Assembly: GCF_039538145.1 (NCBI RefSeq)
Contig: NZ_BAABBV010000001.1
Span: 558,001-622,000, forward strand
Source: Gryllotalpicola daejeonensis
Lineage (GTDB): Bacteria; Actinomycetota; Actinomycetes; Actinomycetales; Microbacteriaceae
Direction: 5' to 3'
Length of the DNA stretch: 64,000 nt
Part shown: piece after piece, positions 7,152 through 14,188 of the stretch
How positions within the stretch are numbered: the first letter of the stretch is position 1
Layout of the letters: each line of letters begins with the position of its first letter
The notes under the pieces: model-generated
Databases searched by the model: none
Told to the model about the DNA's origin: nothing
The model's input: the letters and a program-made list of their open reading frames with translations, nothing else
Position numbers and translations under genes: made by a program

Positions 7152-7427
7152 ATGGGATTCTCAACAGTGGACACATTCACCCCCGCACCCGCGGCCGGTT
7201 ACATCGCAGAGATCGAGGACGGCACGCGCCGCCCCGTGATCGGGTGGATCTGGGACGGCTATCAGGCACGCCCGCTCACCGATCGCGGCGAAGGCCGGCT
7301 CATCGGGTTCGATATCGAGTACGCGCTCGAACTGCTGGCTGTGCCGCAGACGGATCTTGAACGGCGGATGGAGATCGCAGAGTACGCCCGCGCGCGGGCT
7401 TTTGCGACTGAAGGCGGCGACGAGTGA
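7152..7427 (+). CDS. Small phage protein at head of replication operon
   Basis: This 91-residue acidic protein is the first gene of the plus-strand replication operon. Its stop overlaps the GTG of the next gene (GTGA at 7424-7427). The sequence has a compact beta-rich look (YIAEIEDGTRRPVIGWIWDGYQARPLTD) and ends in a helix (LERRMEIAEYARARAF). I recognise no family. The ATG at 7152 lacks a clear ribosome site, whereas a GTG at 7166 is preceded by GGGA at fair spacing and may be the true start. Confidence 0.55.
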   Translation: MGFSTVDTFTPAPAAGYIAEIEDGTRRPVIGWIWDGYQARPLTDRGEGRLIGFDIEYALELLAVPQTDLERRMEIAEYARARAFATEGGDE

Positions 7428-7612
7428 TTGTGGAGCAGACCCCACCCAGGGCCACGGTCAAGGCGCTCTTCGATGTCGCAGAGGCGCGCAAGCACCTGCC
7501 TAAGCGCAAGCGCCCGAGCTCGGGTCAGATCCTCGATGTGTTGCTGAGTGTGCAACTCGGCGCGAACCTCGTGCTCATCGGCGTACTGCTGGGCATGGTG
7601 ATCAGCCGATGA
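7424..7612 (+). CDS. Small phage protein with one C-terminal membrane segment
   Basis: This 62-residue protein starts at a GTG inside a GTGA overlap and ends in an overlap with the primase gene (7609-7612), so it is embedded in the replication operon. Residues 1-38 are soluble and basic (LPKRKRPSSGQ). Residues about 40-60 (LLSVQLGANLVLIGVLLGMVIS) are hydrophobic enough to span the membrane. It might tether replication to the membrane, but that is a guess. No family recognised. Confidence 0.5.
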   Translation: MIVEQTPPRATVKALFDVAEARKHLPKRKRPSSGQILDVLLSVQLGANLVLIGVLLGMVISR

Positions 7613-9549
7613 CAGCGATCCCCCTTACCGGTGATCTGATCGAGCTGGGTTTCGGCGACAAGGGCAAGAACCCTAGGCCCGGTGTGCCGTGGCGCGACCC
7701 GGACAATTGGAAGCCGCGCGAATCGTTCCCTGAAGGTACGACGATGGGCTACCCGACCGGTTATGAGGCTTTCGTGGTCGACCTTGACGGGTATAAGGCG
7801 CGAGCGTGGGATGAGTTCGAGCGCACTGAGCCCGATCTCGCGCTGAAGGTGTCCGAGCTGCATTCAGCGGATACGCTGATCGTCGCCACTCAGTCCGGTG
7901 GTAAGCACGTCTACTTCAAGATGGTCGACGGCATCACCAATGCCGGGATGAAGAAGGACGTGTTCGATATCCGGGGGCTTGGCGGATATGCGGTCCACCC
8001 GGATTCGCCCGGCTATACCGTGATCAATAACCCCGGCTATATCGGCGACGCACCCGAATGGCTGATCGAGCGTCTTGTGGCGGCGGGGTCGAAGCAGTTC
8101 GATAAGCCGTTGCCCCCGCGCGCGGAGGTCACAGACGCCGATCTTGCGCTGATCCCTGAACGGCACCTACATGCGTGGTCGTCCGGAGTGCCCGAGCATG
8201 TGAAGCGGCACGCGGTCGTCTTCGCGTTCATGTGCGACTTGGCTCGCGCCGGCGTGCCCATCGATGCCGCGTACCGGCTGACAGTCGCTCACGAGTGCTC
8301 ACGCTCGAAGCGGTGGAGCGACGCGAACGTGTGGCGGCAAGTGCAGATCGCATATGCCAAGGTCGGGGCGGACGCGGACTTCTGGCGCAAGCGGAAGTAC
8401 CTGACAGCCATTTACTACAACGCACGGAGGCGGCGGGTAGCGCCGTGGGCGTTGCTGGGGGTGCTGATCACCGAAGCCTTGCACGCGCTGCCGTACAACG
8501 TGACGTTGAGCACGGTCAAAGGACCGATGAGCATGAACTTCATCAGCGCGTACATTGGCCCATCTGGAACGGGTAAGTCGCTCGCGCAGTCGGTGGCGGC
8601 GGAGTTGTTCACCTTCGGCGGCAAAGCCGTGCGCGACCGCGTTGAGCCCGGCTCCGGTGAGGGAATCCTCGGGCCGATCTACGCCGGCACCGACAAGGAC
8701 GGCAACGAGCAGTGGGGAGACAACCATGCGGTGGGGATCGCGTATGACGAGATCAGTTCACTCGCGAACCGCACCGGGCGCGGGGGCTCAACGATCATCG
8801 ACTATCTCAAAATCGGGTGGTCGGGCGGTGCGCTCTCATCAGTGACCCGTGGCGACAAAGGCATGATCGGCCGGCATCAGTACCGCATGACAACGCTGTT
8901 CGGCGCTCAGCCGGATCTGTGCGATGTGCTGTTCGACAGGAACGCGTCAGCGGGCGGACTCACGCAGCGCATTGCATGGTTCAGCGTGGTCGACGCTGAG
9001 CGGAAAAGCGAGCGTGACGACAGCGAGCCACGCGTGTACAACTTCCCCGCACCGAGGTTCGATGTTGTCTGGCAGGTGAAGGCGCTGCCTGAGATGAACG
9101 CGGCGTATGACGCACATGATGATCTCGCGCAAGAGGGCAAGCTCGACCCGCTCGACACTCACGAGCTGATGGTGCGCAGCAAGATCGCGGTGGCGCTCAT
9201 GGCGATGGACGGACGCATGGATCTGGTCTCCGAGGATTGGCAGATCGCCGGCACGATCATCGAGCATTCGAAAGCCACGCGGAAAGGCGTGCTCGATGCC
9301 CTCTCGTCTGCGAAGGCGCGCGAGGACAGCGCCAAAGGTCAGAGTCTTGGACTCGTCACCGCGATCAGCGAGCAAGCGAAGCGCGCCCACGACATCGCGC
9401 GCGTGTCGAAGATCGCACGGGCGAAGATCGCCGAGAACCCGAGCATTACGCGCGGCGCGCTTCGGGCCAAGATGCGCGGCGACGACCGGAAGAGCGGCGT
9501 GGCCGATGAAGTGCTAGACGAGCTGTTTCCGGAAAAGCAGGCGGCTTAA
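7609..9549 (+). CDS. Phage bifunctional primase-polymerase with DUF3987-like helicase
   Basis: This 646-residue replication protein has two parts. The N-terminal 160 residues match the bifunctional primase-polymerase (prim-pol) domain. FVVDLDG near residues 55-61 provides the metal-binding acidic pair and VATQSGGKHVYFK near 95 the Ser/His motif. The C-terminal half is a P-loop ATPase: Walker A GPSGTGKS at about 317-324, Walker B VGIAYDEISS near 373-382 and TTLFGAQPD near 430. This resembles the DUF3987 helicase group. It would prime and unwind DNA at the phage origin, which lies upstream. It is the last gene of a tightly overlapped operon. It looks intact. Confidence 0.85.
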   Translation: MTAIPLTGDLIELGFGDKGKNPRPGVPWRDPDNWKPRESFPEGTTMGYPTGYEAFVVDLDGYKARAWDEFERTEPDLALKVSELHSADTLIVATQSGGKHVYFKMVDGITNAGMKKDVFDIRGLGGYAVHPDSPGYTVINNPGYIGDAPEWLIERLVAAGSKQFDKPLPPRAEVTDADLALIPERHLHAWSSGVPEHVKRHAVVFAFMCDLARAGVPIDAAYRLTVAHECSRSKRWSDANVWRQVQIAYAKVGADADFWRKRKYLTAIYYNARRRRVAPWALLGVLITEALHALPYNVTLSTVKGPMSMNFISAYIGPSGTGKSLAQSVAAELFTFGGKAVRDRVEPGSGEGILGPIYAGTDKDGNEQWGDNHAVGIAYDEISSLANRTGRGGSTIIDYLKIGWSGGALSSVTRGDKGMIGRHQYRMTTLFGAQPDLCDVLFDRNASAGGLTQRIAWFSVVDAERKSERDDSEPRVYNFPAPRFDVVWQVKALPEMNAAYDAHDDLAQEGKLDPLDTHELMVRSKIAVALMAMDGRMDLVSEDWQIAGTIIEHSKATRKGVLDALSSAKAREDSAKGQSLGLVTAISEQAKRAHDIARVSKIARAKIAENPSITRGALRAKMRGDDRKSGVADEVLDELFPEKQAA

Positions 9550-9561
9550 AGCGTGGATCTC

Positions 9562-10002
9562 TTAGCCGATCGCGAAATTCGGATTTGCCTCGATCTGATC
9601 GGGCGTGTAATCGATGACGCCTCGAAACGAGTTCCCGACGTGAATCTGGTAGATCTTCGCTAAAGGGAGATCATCGAGCGCGAACGAAAACTTGCAATGG
9701 CCGAGATCTGAGCCCATGTAAGCGCCGTCGCCCAGGGTGGAGGTCAGTATGACCGAGCCGTGCTCGTTCTTAACGACCACCTGCGCACCGCTCGATATGT
9801 CGGTATAGCCCGGCGCCGCGTTGCAAGTACTGGGTATCAGCACAGTGCTCGGCGGAACAGTCGGCACCGTGATTGAGAGCGACGCGTTGATGAGCTTCGG
9901 GGTTGGCGATGGAGTCGCTCGTGACGTGGTGCCGCTCATGGCGCATCCGGAAAGTGATGTCCCCAGCGCGATCAGAACGAGTAGGAGCGGAGGTCGGCGC
10001 AC
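9562..10002 (-). CDS. Prophage-encoded lipoprotein, possible superinfection exclusion
   Basis: This 146-residue protein begins with a clear lipoprotein signal: RR, then LLLVLIALGTSLSGC with the lipidated Cys near residue 20. A Ser/Thr/Pro-rich linker of about 20 residues follows. The rest is a beta-rich domain with two further Cys residues (STCNAAPGY and LGHCKFSF) that could form a disulfide. It lies in the lysogeny module on the opposite strand to the replication genes and the integrase, as lysogenic-conversion genes often do. Known prophage lipoproteins in the same position (for example Ltp of a streptococcal phage) block DNA entry of related phages. That role is inference here; I know no named family for the domain. 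Confidence 0.6.
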   Translation of the reverse strand: MRRPPLLLVLIALGTSLSGCAMSGTTSRATPSPTPKLINASLSITVPTVPPSTVLIPSTCNAAPGYTDISSGAQVVVKNEHGSVILTSTLGDGAYMGSDLGHCKFSFALDDLPLAKIYQIHVGNSFRGVIDYTPDQIEANPNFAIG

Positions 10003-10124
10003 GATCTGACGCTAGCCCCGCGACAGCGGAACCTGACGCCCCAGTCCTAGGGACTAAGACAATAGAACCAAGCGAGCGGAGAACTTCTCCTTTCATATCC
10101 GCTCGTGGATTCCTTCCTTGTGGG

Positions 10125-10168
10125 GAACGGCCCCGGTCACGTTGTCGAAGCGCTGACCGGGGCCGTTC
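10125..10168. terminator. Strong hairpin upstream of the lipoprotein gene
   Basis: GAACGGCCCCGGTCA (10125-10139) and TGACCGGGGCCGTTC (10154-10168) form a perfect 15-bp stem with a 14-nt loop. It lies between the tRNA-like element and the lipoprotein gene. It probably ends the minus-strand transcript that comes from the small gene at 10279. There is no good T-run on either side, so it may instead work by Rho or as an RNA-stabilising structure. Confidence 0.55.
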
Positions 10169-10178
10169 TGTCTGTTGA

Positions 10179-10245
10179 GCCCCTGCTCGGATTCGAACCG
10201 AGATAAGCGGACGTAGGAAGTCCCGCTGCATCCATTGCCAAGGGC
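10179..10245 (-). tRNA. Degenerate tRNA-like element, anticodon CCU (Arg)
   Basis: The minus strand reads as a 67-nt cloverleaf. The acceptor stem is GCCCTTG with CAGGGGC, and the T arm CTCGG-TTCGAAT-CCGAG is perfect. The anticodon loop TTCCTAC would read AGG codons (Arg). The D arm is shortened to about three pairs, U8 is missing, and the anticodon stem needs a bulge or a G-G mismatch. No CCA is encoded. It may be a reduced phage tRNA for a codon that is rare in this GC-rich host, or a decayed tRNA left by an earlier integration. Confidence 0.4.
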
Positions 10246-10278
10246 GTGGTGGGCCGCCACGAGGACGGCCCGGTGGCC

Positions 10279-10581
10279 TCAACGTTTCGTGCCACCCGGT
10301 GCGCCGACCGAAGCGCTCAGGACAGCCCCAGTGTCTCCGTCGACGACGGACAGCACGAACTCAGGATGCGCGTCCACAAAGCGAAAGGCCTTTGCGCGCC
10401 TGAATGTGTAATTGAGGCACATCGACCCGCCACGGCTTTCCGGGTACAGCGGGTTCACGAAATCGGGGTCGTGTGCATACACGACAAACCTGCCGTCGCC
10501 GTCCAACTCGGCGTCGGCTGCGGTGATCAGTACAAGTTCCTGCTCAAGTGTCATGCTCTCAACACTTGCACTTTGTGTCAT
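10279..10581 (-). CDS. Small prophage protein of unknown function
   Basis: This is a protein of about 90 to 100 residues divergent from the integrase. The conserved-looking body begins at MTLEQELVLITAADAELDGDG and continues with RFVVYAHDPDFVNP, an alternating hydrophobic pattern that suggests a small beta-sheet fold. Three starts are possible: ATG 10554, ATG 10581 and TTG 10590; none has a good ribosome site. The palindrome GTGTCATGACAC (10575-10586) overlaps the ATG at 10581, which would fit a self-regulated promoter. The -10-like TATTAT near 10598-10603 on this strand supports transcription starting close by. I do not recognise it; position suggests a lysogeny or accessory gene. Confidence 0.5.
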   Translation of the reverse strand: MTQSASVESMTLEQELVLITAADAELDGDGRFVVYAHDPDFVNPLYPESRGGSMCLNYTFRRAKAFRFVDAHPEFVLSVVDGDTGAVLSASVGAPGGTKR

Positions 10582-10586
10582 GACAC
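10548..10586. promoter_or_regulatory. GTGTCATG repeats in the integrase promoter region
   Basis: GTGTCATG occurs at 10548-10555 and, as part of the perfect palindrome GTGTCATGACAC, at 10575-10586. The same 8-mer occurs twice just after the integrase gene. Copies on both sides of an integrase near its attachment site suggest arm-type sites for integrase or excisionase, or an operator. Function is inferred. Confidence 0.45.
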
Positions 10587-10625
10587 GCAATACTCATAAT
10601 AGTTGGATTAGCAACGGAAACGGGC

Positions 10626-11756
10626 GTGAGCATGGCTGCAATAGACGACTACATGACGGTTTCGGGCAAGCGGTACCGGGTGCGGTACCGGCTCCCCGAC
10701 ACCCGCCAAGCGTCGAAGGGCGGCTTCAAGACCAAGCGCGACGCCGAGCGGTGGCTTCACGAGAACGAGGCTGCGCGCCACCGTGGCGAAATGCTGGACC
10801 CGATCGCGGGTAAGGCAACCGTAGGTGCTCTGGGGGCCGAATGGCTGGCGTCGAGGGCGCACTTGAAGCCGTCTTCAAACTCGGCCTATGAGAGCGCGTG
10901 GCGTATCCATGTGGAGCCGAAATGGGGCAATCGGCAGGTGGCGGGCATCCGACCGAGTGAAGTTCAGGCGTGGATAGCAGAACTCGGCGCACCGAGTGCC
11001 GTCCCTGAGAAGCGCGGCCCCGGTCGTCCCCGCTCGTCGAAGGGCCTGTCTCCGACGATGGTGCGCCGCTGTCACGACATCATCGCCGGCGTGCTCGACG
11101 CGGCGGTGTCTGACGGGCGCATAAGCCGCAACCCGGCACGCGGGGCCAAGCTGCCACGCAAGACGAAGCGCAGGCACAACTACCTCACCCGAGCAGAGGT
11201 GGAGGCGCTGGCCGATGCGGCGGGCGAGCGCGGGCTGATCGTGCGCACGCTTGCGCTGACTGGGATTCGGTGGGGCGAGCTGGCAGGGCTGAACGTGGGT
11301 GATGTCGACCTGGAACGCCGCCGCCTGCACATCGAGCGCACAGCGAGCCGCGTCGATGGATACGTTCAGATAGGCACGCCGAAGGACCACGAGCAGCGCG
11401 TCGTGGCTTTCCCGGCAAGCCTGGCCGATGCCCTACGTGAGCAGGTCGGAGACCGCTCCCCCGATGCGATTCTCTTCCCGTATTCGCACGGCGGACACAT
11501 GGTGACGCCGACTGTGAGTGAAGGATCTTGGTATGACCGCGCTCTTGCCGGTGCGGGTCTGCCCCCCGATGTGACGATCCACGACCTCCGCCACACTTAC
11601 GCCAGCCTCGCGATCCGTTCGGGTGCGAACCCGAAGGTGGTTCAGCGCCAATTGGGGCACGCCTCGATTTCACAGACGATGGACACGTACGCCGACCTGT
11701 GGCCGGACGACTTGAACGCCGCCGCTGACGCCCTCGATGACATGGGATTCGACTGA
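10626..11756 (+). CDS. Phage tyrosine-type site-specific integrase
   Basis: This 376-residue integrase inserts and excises the prophage. The N-terminal 60 residues form the arm-binding domain (KRYRVRYRLPDTRQASKGGFKTKRDAERWL). Residues 65-170 are the SAM-like core-binding domain. The catalytic domain has all expected residues: R215 (GIRWGE), K253 (TPKDHE), H319 and R322 (HDLRHT), H345 (LGHAS) and the nucleophile Y355 (TMDTYADL). It starts at GTG 10626 or ATG 10632. It points at the tRNA beginning 89 bp downstream, the standard arrangement for tRNA-integrating actinophages. It appears fully functional. Confidence 0.95.
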   Translation: MSMAAIDDYMTVSGKRYRVRYRLPDTRQASKGGFKTKRDAERWLHENEAARHRGEMLDPIAGKATVGALGAEWLASRAHLKPSSNSAYESAWRIHVEPKWGNRQVAGIRPSEVQAWIAELGAPSAVPEKRGPGRPRSSKGLSPTMVRRCHDIIAGVLDAAVSDGRISRNPARGAKLPRKTKRRHNYLTRAEVEALADAAGERGLIVRTLALTGIRWGELAGLNVGDVDLERRRLHIERTASRVDGYVQIGTPKDHEQRVVAFPASLADALREQVGDRSPDAILFPYSHGGHMVTPTVSEGSWYDRALAGAGLPPDVTIHDLRHTYASLAIRSGANPKVVQRQLGHASISQTMDTYADLWPDDLNAAADALDDMGFD

Positions 11757-11759
11757 GTT

Positions 11760-11780
11760 GTGTCATGGATGTGTCATGAC
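11760..11780. promoter_or_regulatory. Second pair of GTGTCATG repeats between int and the tRNA
   Basis: GTGTCATG lies at 11760-11767 and 11771-11778, the second followed by AC as in the palindrome before int. Together with the two upstream copies they bracket the integrase. This spot is between int and the presumed crossover, where arm-type sites of tyrosine integrases usually lie. Confidence 0.45.
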
Positions 11781-11785
11781 GCACG

Positions 11786-11825
11786 AAAACGGCCCCCCGG
11801 AAGCGATTCCTGAGGGGCCGTTTTT
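11786..11825. terminator. Intrinsic terminator after the integrase
   Basis: AAAACGGCCCC (11786-11796) pairs with GGGGCCGTTTT (11814-11824), with a T-run to 11825 on the plus strand and an A-run giving T on the minus strand. It can therefore stop transcription from both directions, ending int and the tRNA transcript. Confidence 0.8.
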
Positions 11826-11844
11826 ACGTTCTGATCGGGACTTG

Positions 11845-11885
11845 TAGGGCGGGCGGGACTTGAACCCGCGACCCAGGGATTATGA
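11845..11885. other. Probable prophage attachment site (attR) in the tRNA 3' half
   Basis: An integrase gene ends 89 bp away and points at the 3' end of this tRNA. Phage genes lie only on that side. Tyrosine integrases of actinophages typically recombine in the anticodon or T-arm part of a tRNA and restore it with phage-borne sequence. The matching attL would be beyond the left edge of the window, so the core cannot be defined here. Confidence 0.45.
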
Positions 11886-11918
11886 GTCCCCTGCTCTAAC
11901 CGGCTGAGCTACCGCCCC
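11845..11918 (-). tRNA. tRNA with CAU anticodon (elongator Met or Ile2)
   Basis: The cloverleaf is complete. The acceptor stem is GGGGCGG with CCGCCCT and U8-A9. The D arm GCTC...GAGC, anticodon stem GGGGA/TCCCT with loop CTCATAA, and T arm GCGGG-TTCAAGT-CCCGC follow. The CAU loop could be elongator tRNA-Met or a tRNA-Ile2 whose C34 is changed to lysidine; I cannot separate the two from sequence. Pair 1-72 is G-U and the 3' end reads A-CAA, so CCA is not encoded. The 3' end faces the prophage. The 5' ten bases overlap the end of the upstream glycosyltransferase gene. Confidence 0.9.
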
Positions 11919-13156
11919 TCGGCGAGTGAATCGTCGGAGTCCTCGTCGAAGTCGAGCTCGGTCACAGGATCCACCACCGGCTCCCCACGATACAGACACT
12001 CGAAGGTCGTCAGCGTCCGCTCGATGTCGTGCACCTGGATCAGTCGCAGTGACGCCTTCTTCATGCGCCGGAACTCGGCGTCGGGCAGAGTCAGGATCCG
12101 CTCGAGCTTCCGCGCCAGGTCCTGCGCGTCGTCGGGCCGGAAGAGGTAGCCGTTCTCGCCGTCGTGCACGAGGTGCGGCAACGCCATCGCGTCCGCAGCG
12201 ACGACCGGCAGCCCCGACGACATCGCCTCCATCGTCACGATCGACTGCAGCTCCGCCGTCGACGGCATGGCGAGCACATCGGCGCGCGTGTACGCGGCCT
12301 TCAACTCCGCGTCAGACACGAGGCCTGCGAACGAGATGCGCGACGAGACGCCGAGCTGCGCAGCGAGCCTCTCCAGGTGGTGCCGCTGCTCGCCGTCGCC
12401 GACGATCTCGAGCGACCAGTCGAGCGACTTCGGCAGCAGCGCCACCGCGCGGAACAGCACCTCGAGGCGCTTCTCACTCGTGACGCGCCCCACGAAGACG
12501 ATGCGGTTGCCGCGGTGCTCGAAGTCGGGCGTGTAGTCGCTCACGCGCACCCCGTTGCCGATCGCGTGCACACCCGAGATCCCGGTGGCCTCTTCGAGGT
12601 AGTCGGCCGCCCTGCGAGTGGGCGTGGTGACGGCATCCGCCCGCTTCAGAATCTTCGTCGCGTCGCGCCACGCCCACTTGAGCAGCAGCGGCTGCAGCAG
12701 TTTCGGCAACGTGGTGTGCTCGATCATGTTCTCGGGCATCGTGTGATTCGTCGCGATGACCGGGATGCCGCGCGAGCGCGCCGACAGAGAGAGGCCGCGC
12801 CCCACCACGAAGTGCGATTGGAAGTGCACGGCGTCGGGCTTGACCTTGTCGAGGATGCGGCCCGTGTTGCGGCGGCTGGTCCACGGCATCATGTAGCGCA
12901 GCCAGGGATGCGGGTACCAGCGCAGGCTGAAGAGGCGGTGCATGTGCAGACGCGCACCCTCGTGCATCTCGTCCCACTCGCCGGTCTTGAATGCGCTGGT
13001 CGATGGCGCGATGACGTGGACGGTGTGGCCGCGCTCGACCAGGCCGGCGGCCAGGCGCTCTGCGAAGCGCGCGGCGCCGTTCACATCGGGGGCGAATGTG
13101 TCGCAGCCGAGCAGGATCGTCAGCGGCCGCGAATGCTCGTCGCTCGAATCGGTCAC
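11909..13156 (-). CDS. GT4-family glycosyltransferase (PimB/MgtA-like)
   Basis: This 415-residue retaining glycosyltransferase transfers a sugar, probably mannose or glucose from a nucleotide donor, to a lipid or glycan at the inner membrane face. The N-terminal Rossmann domain opens with TILLGCDTFAPDVNGAARFAERLA, the G-rich acceptor loop of GT4 enzymes. The C-terminal domain has IVFVGRVTSEKRLEVL near 225, EIVGDGEQRHHLERLA near 255 and the donor-site segment ELQSIVTMEAMSSGLPVVA near 310, with the EX7E pattern. It resembles PimB and MgtA of actinobacterial lipoglycan synthesis. An acidic tail (DFDEDSDDS) ends the protein. Its TAG stop is formed by bases of the downstream tRNA gene. Confidence 0.82.
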   Translation of the reverse strand: MTDSSDEHSRPLTILLGCDTFAPDVNGAARFAERLAAGLVERGHTVHVIAPSTSAFKTGEWDEMHEGARLHMHRLFSLRWYPHPWLRYMMPWTSRRNTGRILDKVKPDAVHFQSHFVVGRGLSLSARSRGIPVIATNHTMPENMIEHTTLPKLLQPLLLKWAWRDATKILKRADAVTTPTRRAADYLEEATGISGVHAIGNGVRVSDYTPDFEHRGNRIVFVGRVTSEKRLEVLFRAVALLPKSLDWSLEIVGDGEQRHHLERLAAQLGVSSRISFAGLVSDAELKAAYTRADVLAMPSTAELQSIVTMEAMSSGLPVVAADAMALPHLVHDGENGYLFRPDDAQDLARKLERILTLPDAEFRRMKKASLRLIQVHDIERTLTTFECLYRGEPVVDPVTELDFDEDSDDSLAEGR

Positions 13157-13230
13157 GTAGTGCTTACCTCGGGGGATGAACGGTGATGCCTAGGGATGCC
13201 GAAGGGGGTTGGCGCCCCAGTCTAGGCATG

Positions 13231-14148
13231 TCAGCTCGGCATCTGCGGGTGATGACGCGCCAGCAGCAGCACACCCGCGACAGCGAAAGCGCCCGTCACG
13301 AGCCACACGGCGATCGCCCAGGGCTGCACCTGCAGCGCCTCGTTCAGGATCGCGATGCCGATCGTCACGGCGACGAGCGGGTCGATCACCGTGAGCCCGG
13401 CGATGACGAGGTCGGGTGGGCCAGAGGCATACGCGTTCTGCACGAAGTAGGCGCCGAGCGCGACCGCAGCGATGAGCGCGACCACGCAGACGCCGGTGAG
13501 CAGGTCGAACTCGTGCTGCTGCAGGCGCGCGATGACCACCTTGGCGAGCGTGGCGACGAACCCGTACAGGATGCCTGCGGCGACGACGTAGATGAGGGCG
13601 CGCATCCTCTTCCGGAACGCGAGGAACAGCACCGCCGCGAGCACGAGCACCGCAGCCAGGATCATGAGGATGCGGATCAGCTCGACCTCGGTGATCGGCA
13701 CCTCTCTGGCCTGGAACGCGGCGACGATGACGAAGGCACCGACGCCGGCGACGCACAGTCCGATCGCGAGGATCGTCAGGTGGTTGAGCTTGTGGCGCAT
13801 CACGCGCGAGTTCACGATCGCCGTCACCACGAGCGCGAACGCGCCGAGCGGCTGCACCACGATGAGCGGCGCGAAGGCGAGGCTCGTGAGCTGCAGTACG
13901 ATTGCCGCCCCGAGCATCAGGGTCCCCGTGACCCAGCTGGGGCGCCCGAGCAGAAGGCGCAGCTGCCCCAGGTTGAGACCGCCTGCCGCGGCATCCCCGG
14001 TTGTCACCTCGCCCACCTTCGTGACGCCACGATGCTGCAGCTGGGCGCCGAGCGACAGAAACACCGCGCCGACCAGCGCGAGAGGAATGCCGACGAACTG
14101 TCGGGGGTCGAGACTGACCGGGTCGATCCCGATGGCGGCGGCTGGCAC
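13231..14148 (-). CDS. DMT-superfamily membrane protein, NIPA/EamA-like
   Basis: This 305-residue protein has about nine or ten hydrophobic segments and no large soluble domain. Examples are FVGIPLALVGAVFLSLGAQLQ near the start, LTILAIGLCVAGVGAFVIVAAF in the middle and WLVTGAFAVAGVLLLA at the end. The pair of similar halves and the QLQHRG motif after the first segment resemble drug/metabolite-type transporters, particularly the NIPA-like branch linked to magnesium. The substrate is unknown. I place the start at GTG 14148 (VPAAAIGIDPVSL). Reading further upstream would run into the divergent def gene. It is a single gene between the glycosyltransferase and def. Confidence 0.65.
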   Translation of the reverse strand: MPAAAIGIDPVSLDPRQFVGIPLALVGAVFLSLGAQLQHRGVTKVGEVTTGDAAAGGLNLGQLRLLLGRPSWVTGTLMLGAAIVLQLTSLAFAPLIVVQPLGAFALVVTAIVNSRVMRHKLNHLTILAIGLCVAGVGAFVIVAAFQAREVPITEVELIRILMILAAVLVLAAVLFLAFRKRMRALIYVVAAGILYGFVATLAKVVIARLQQHEFDLLTGVCVVALIAAVALGAYFVQNAYASGPPDLVIAGLTVIDPLVAVTIGIAILNEALQVQPWAIAVWLVTGAFAVAGVLLLARHHPQMPS

Positions 14149-14188
14149 GTGAGAAAGGTACCGGACGGCGCGCCGATATCCTGGGCGA

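Noticed and set aside
6773..7180. Minus-strand frame through the putative origin region
   Set aside because: It crosses the tandem repeats, the AT-rich tract and the hairpin, has poor codon composition and no ribosome site. The repeats are better explained as DNA sites.
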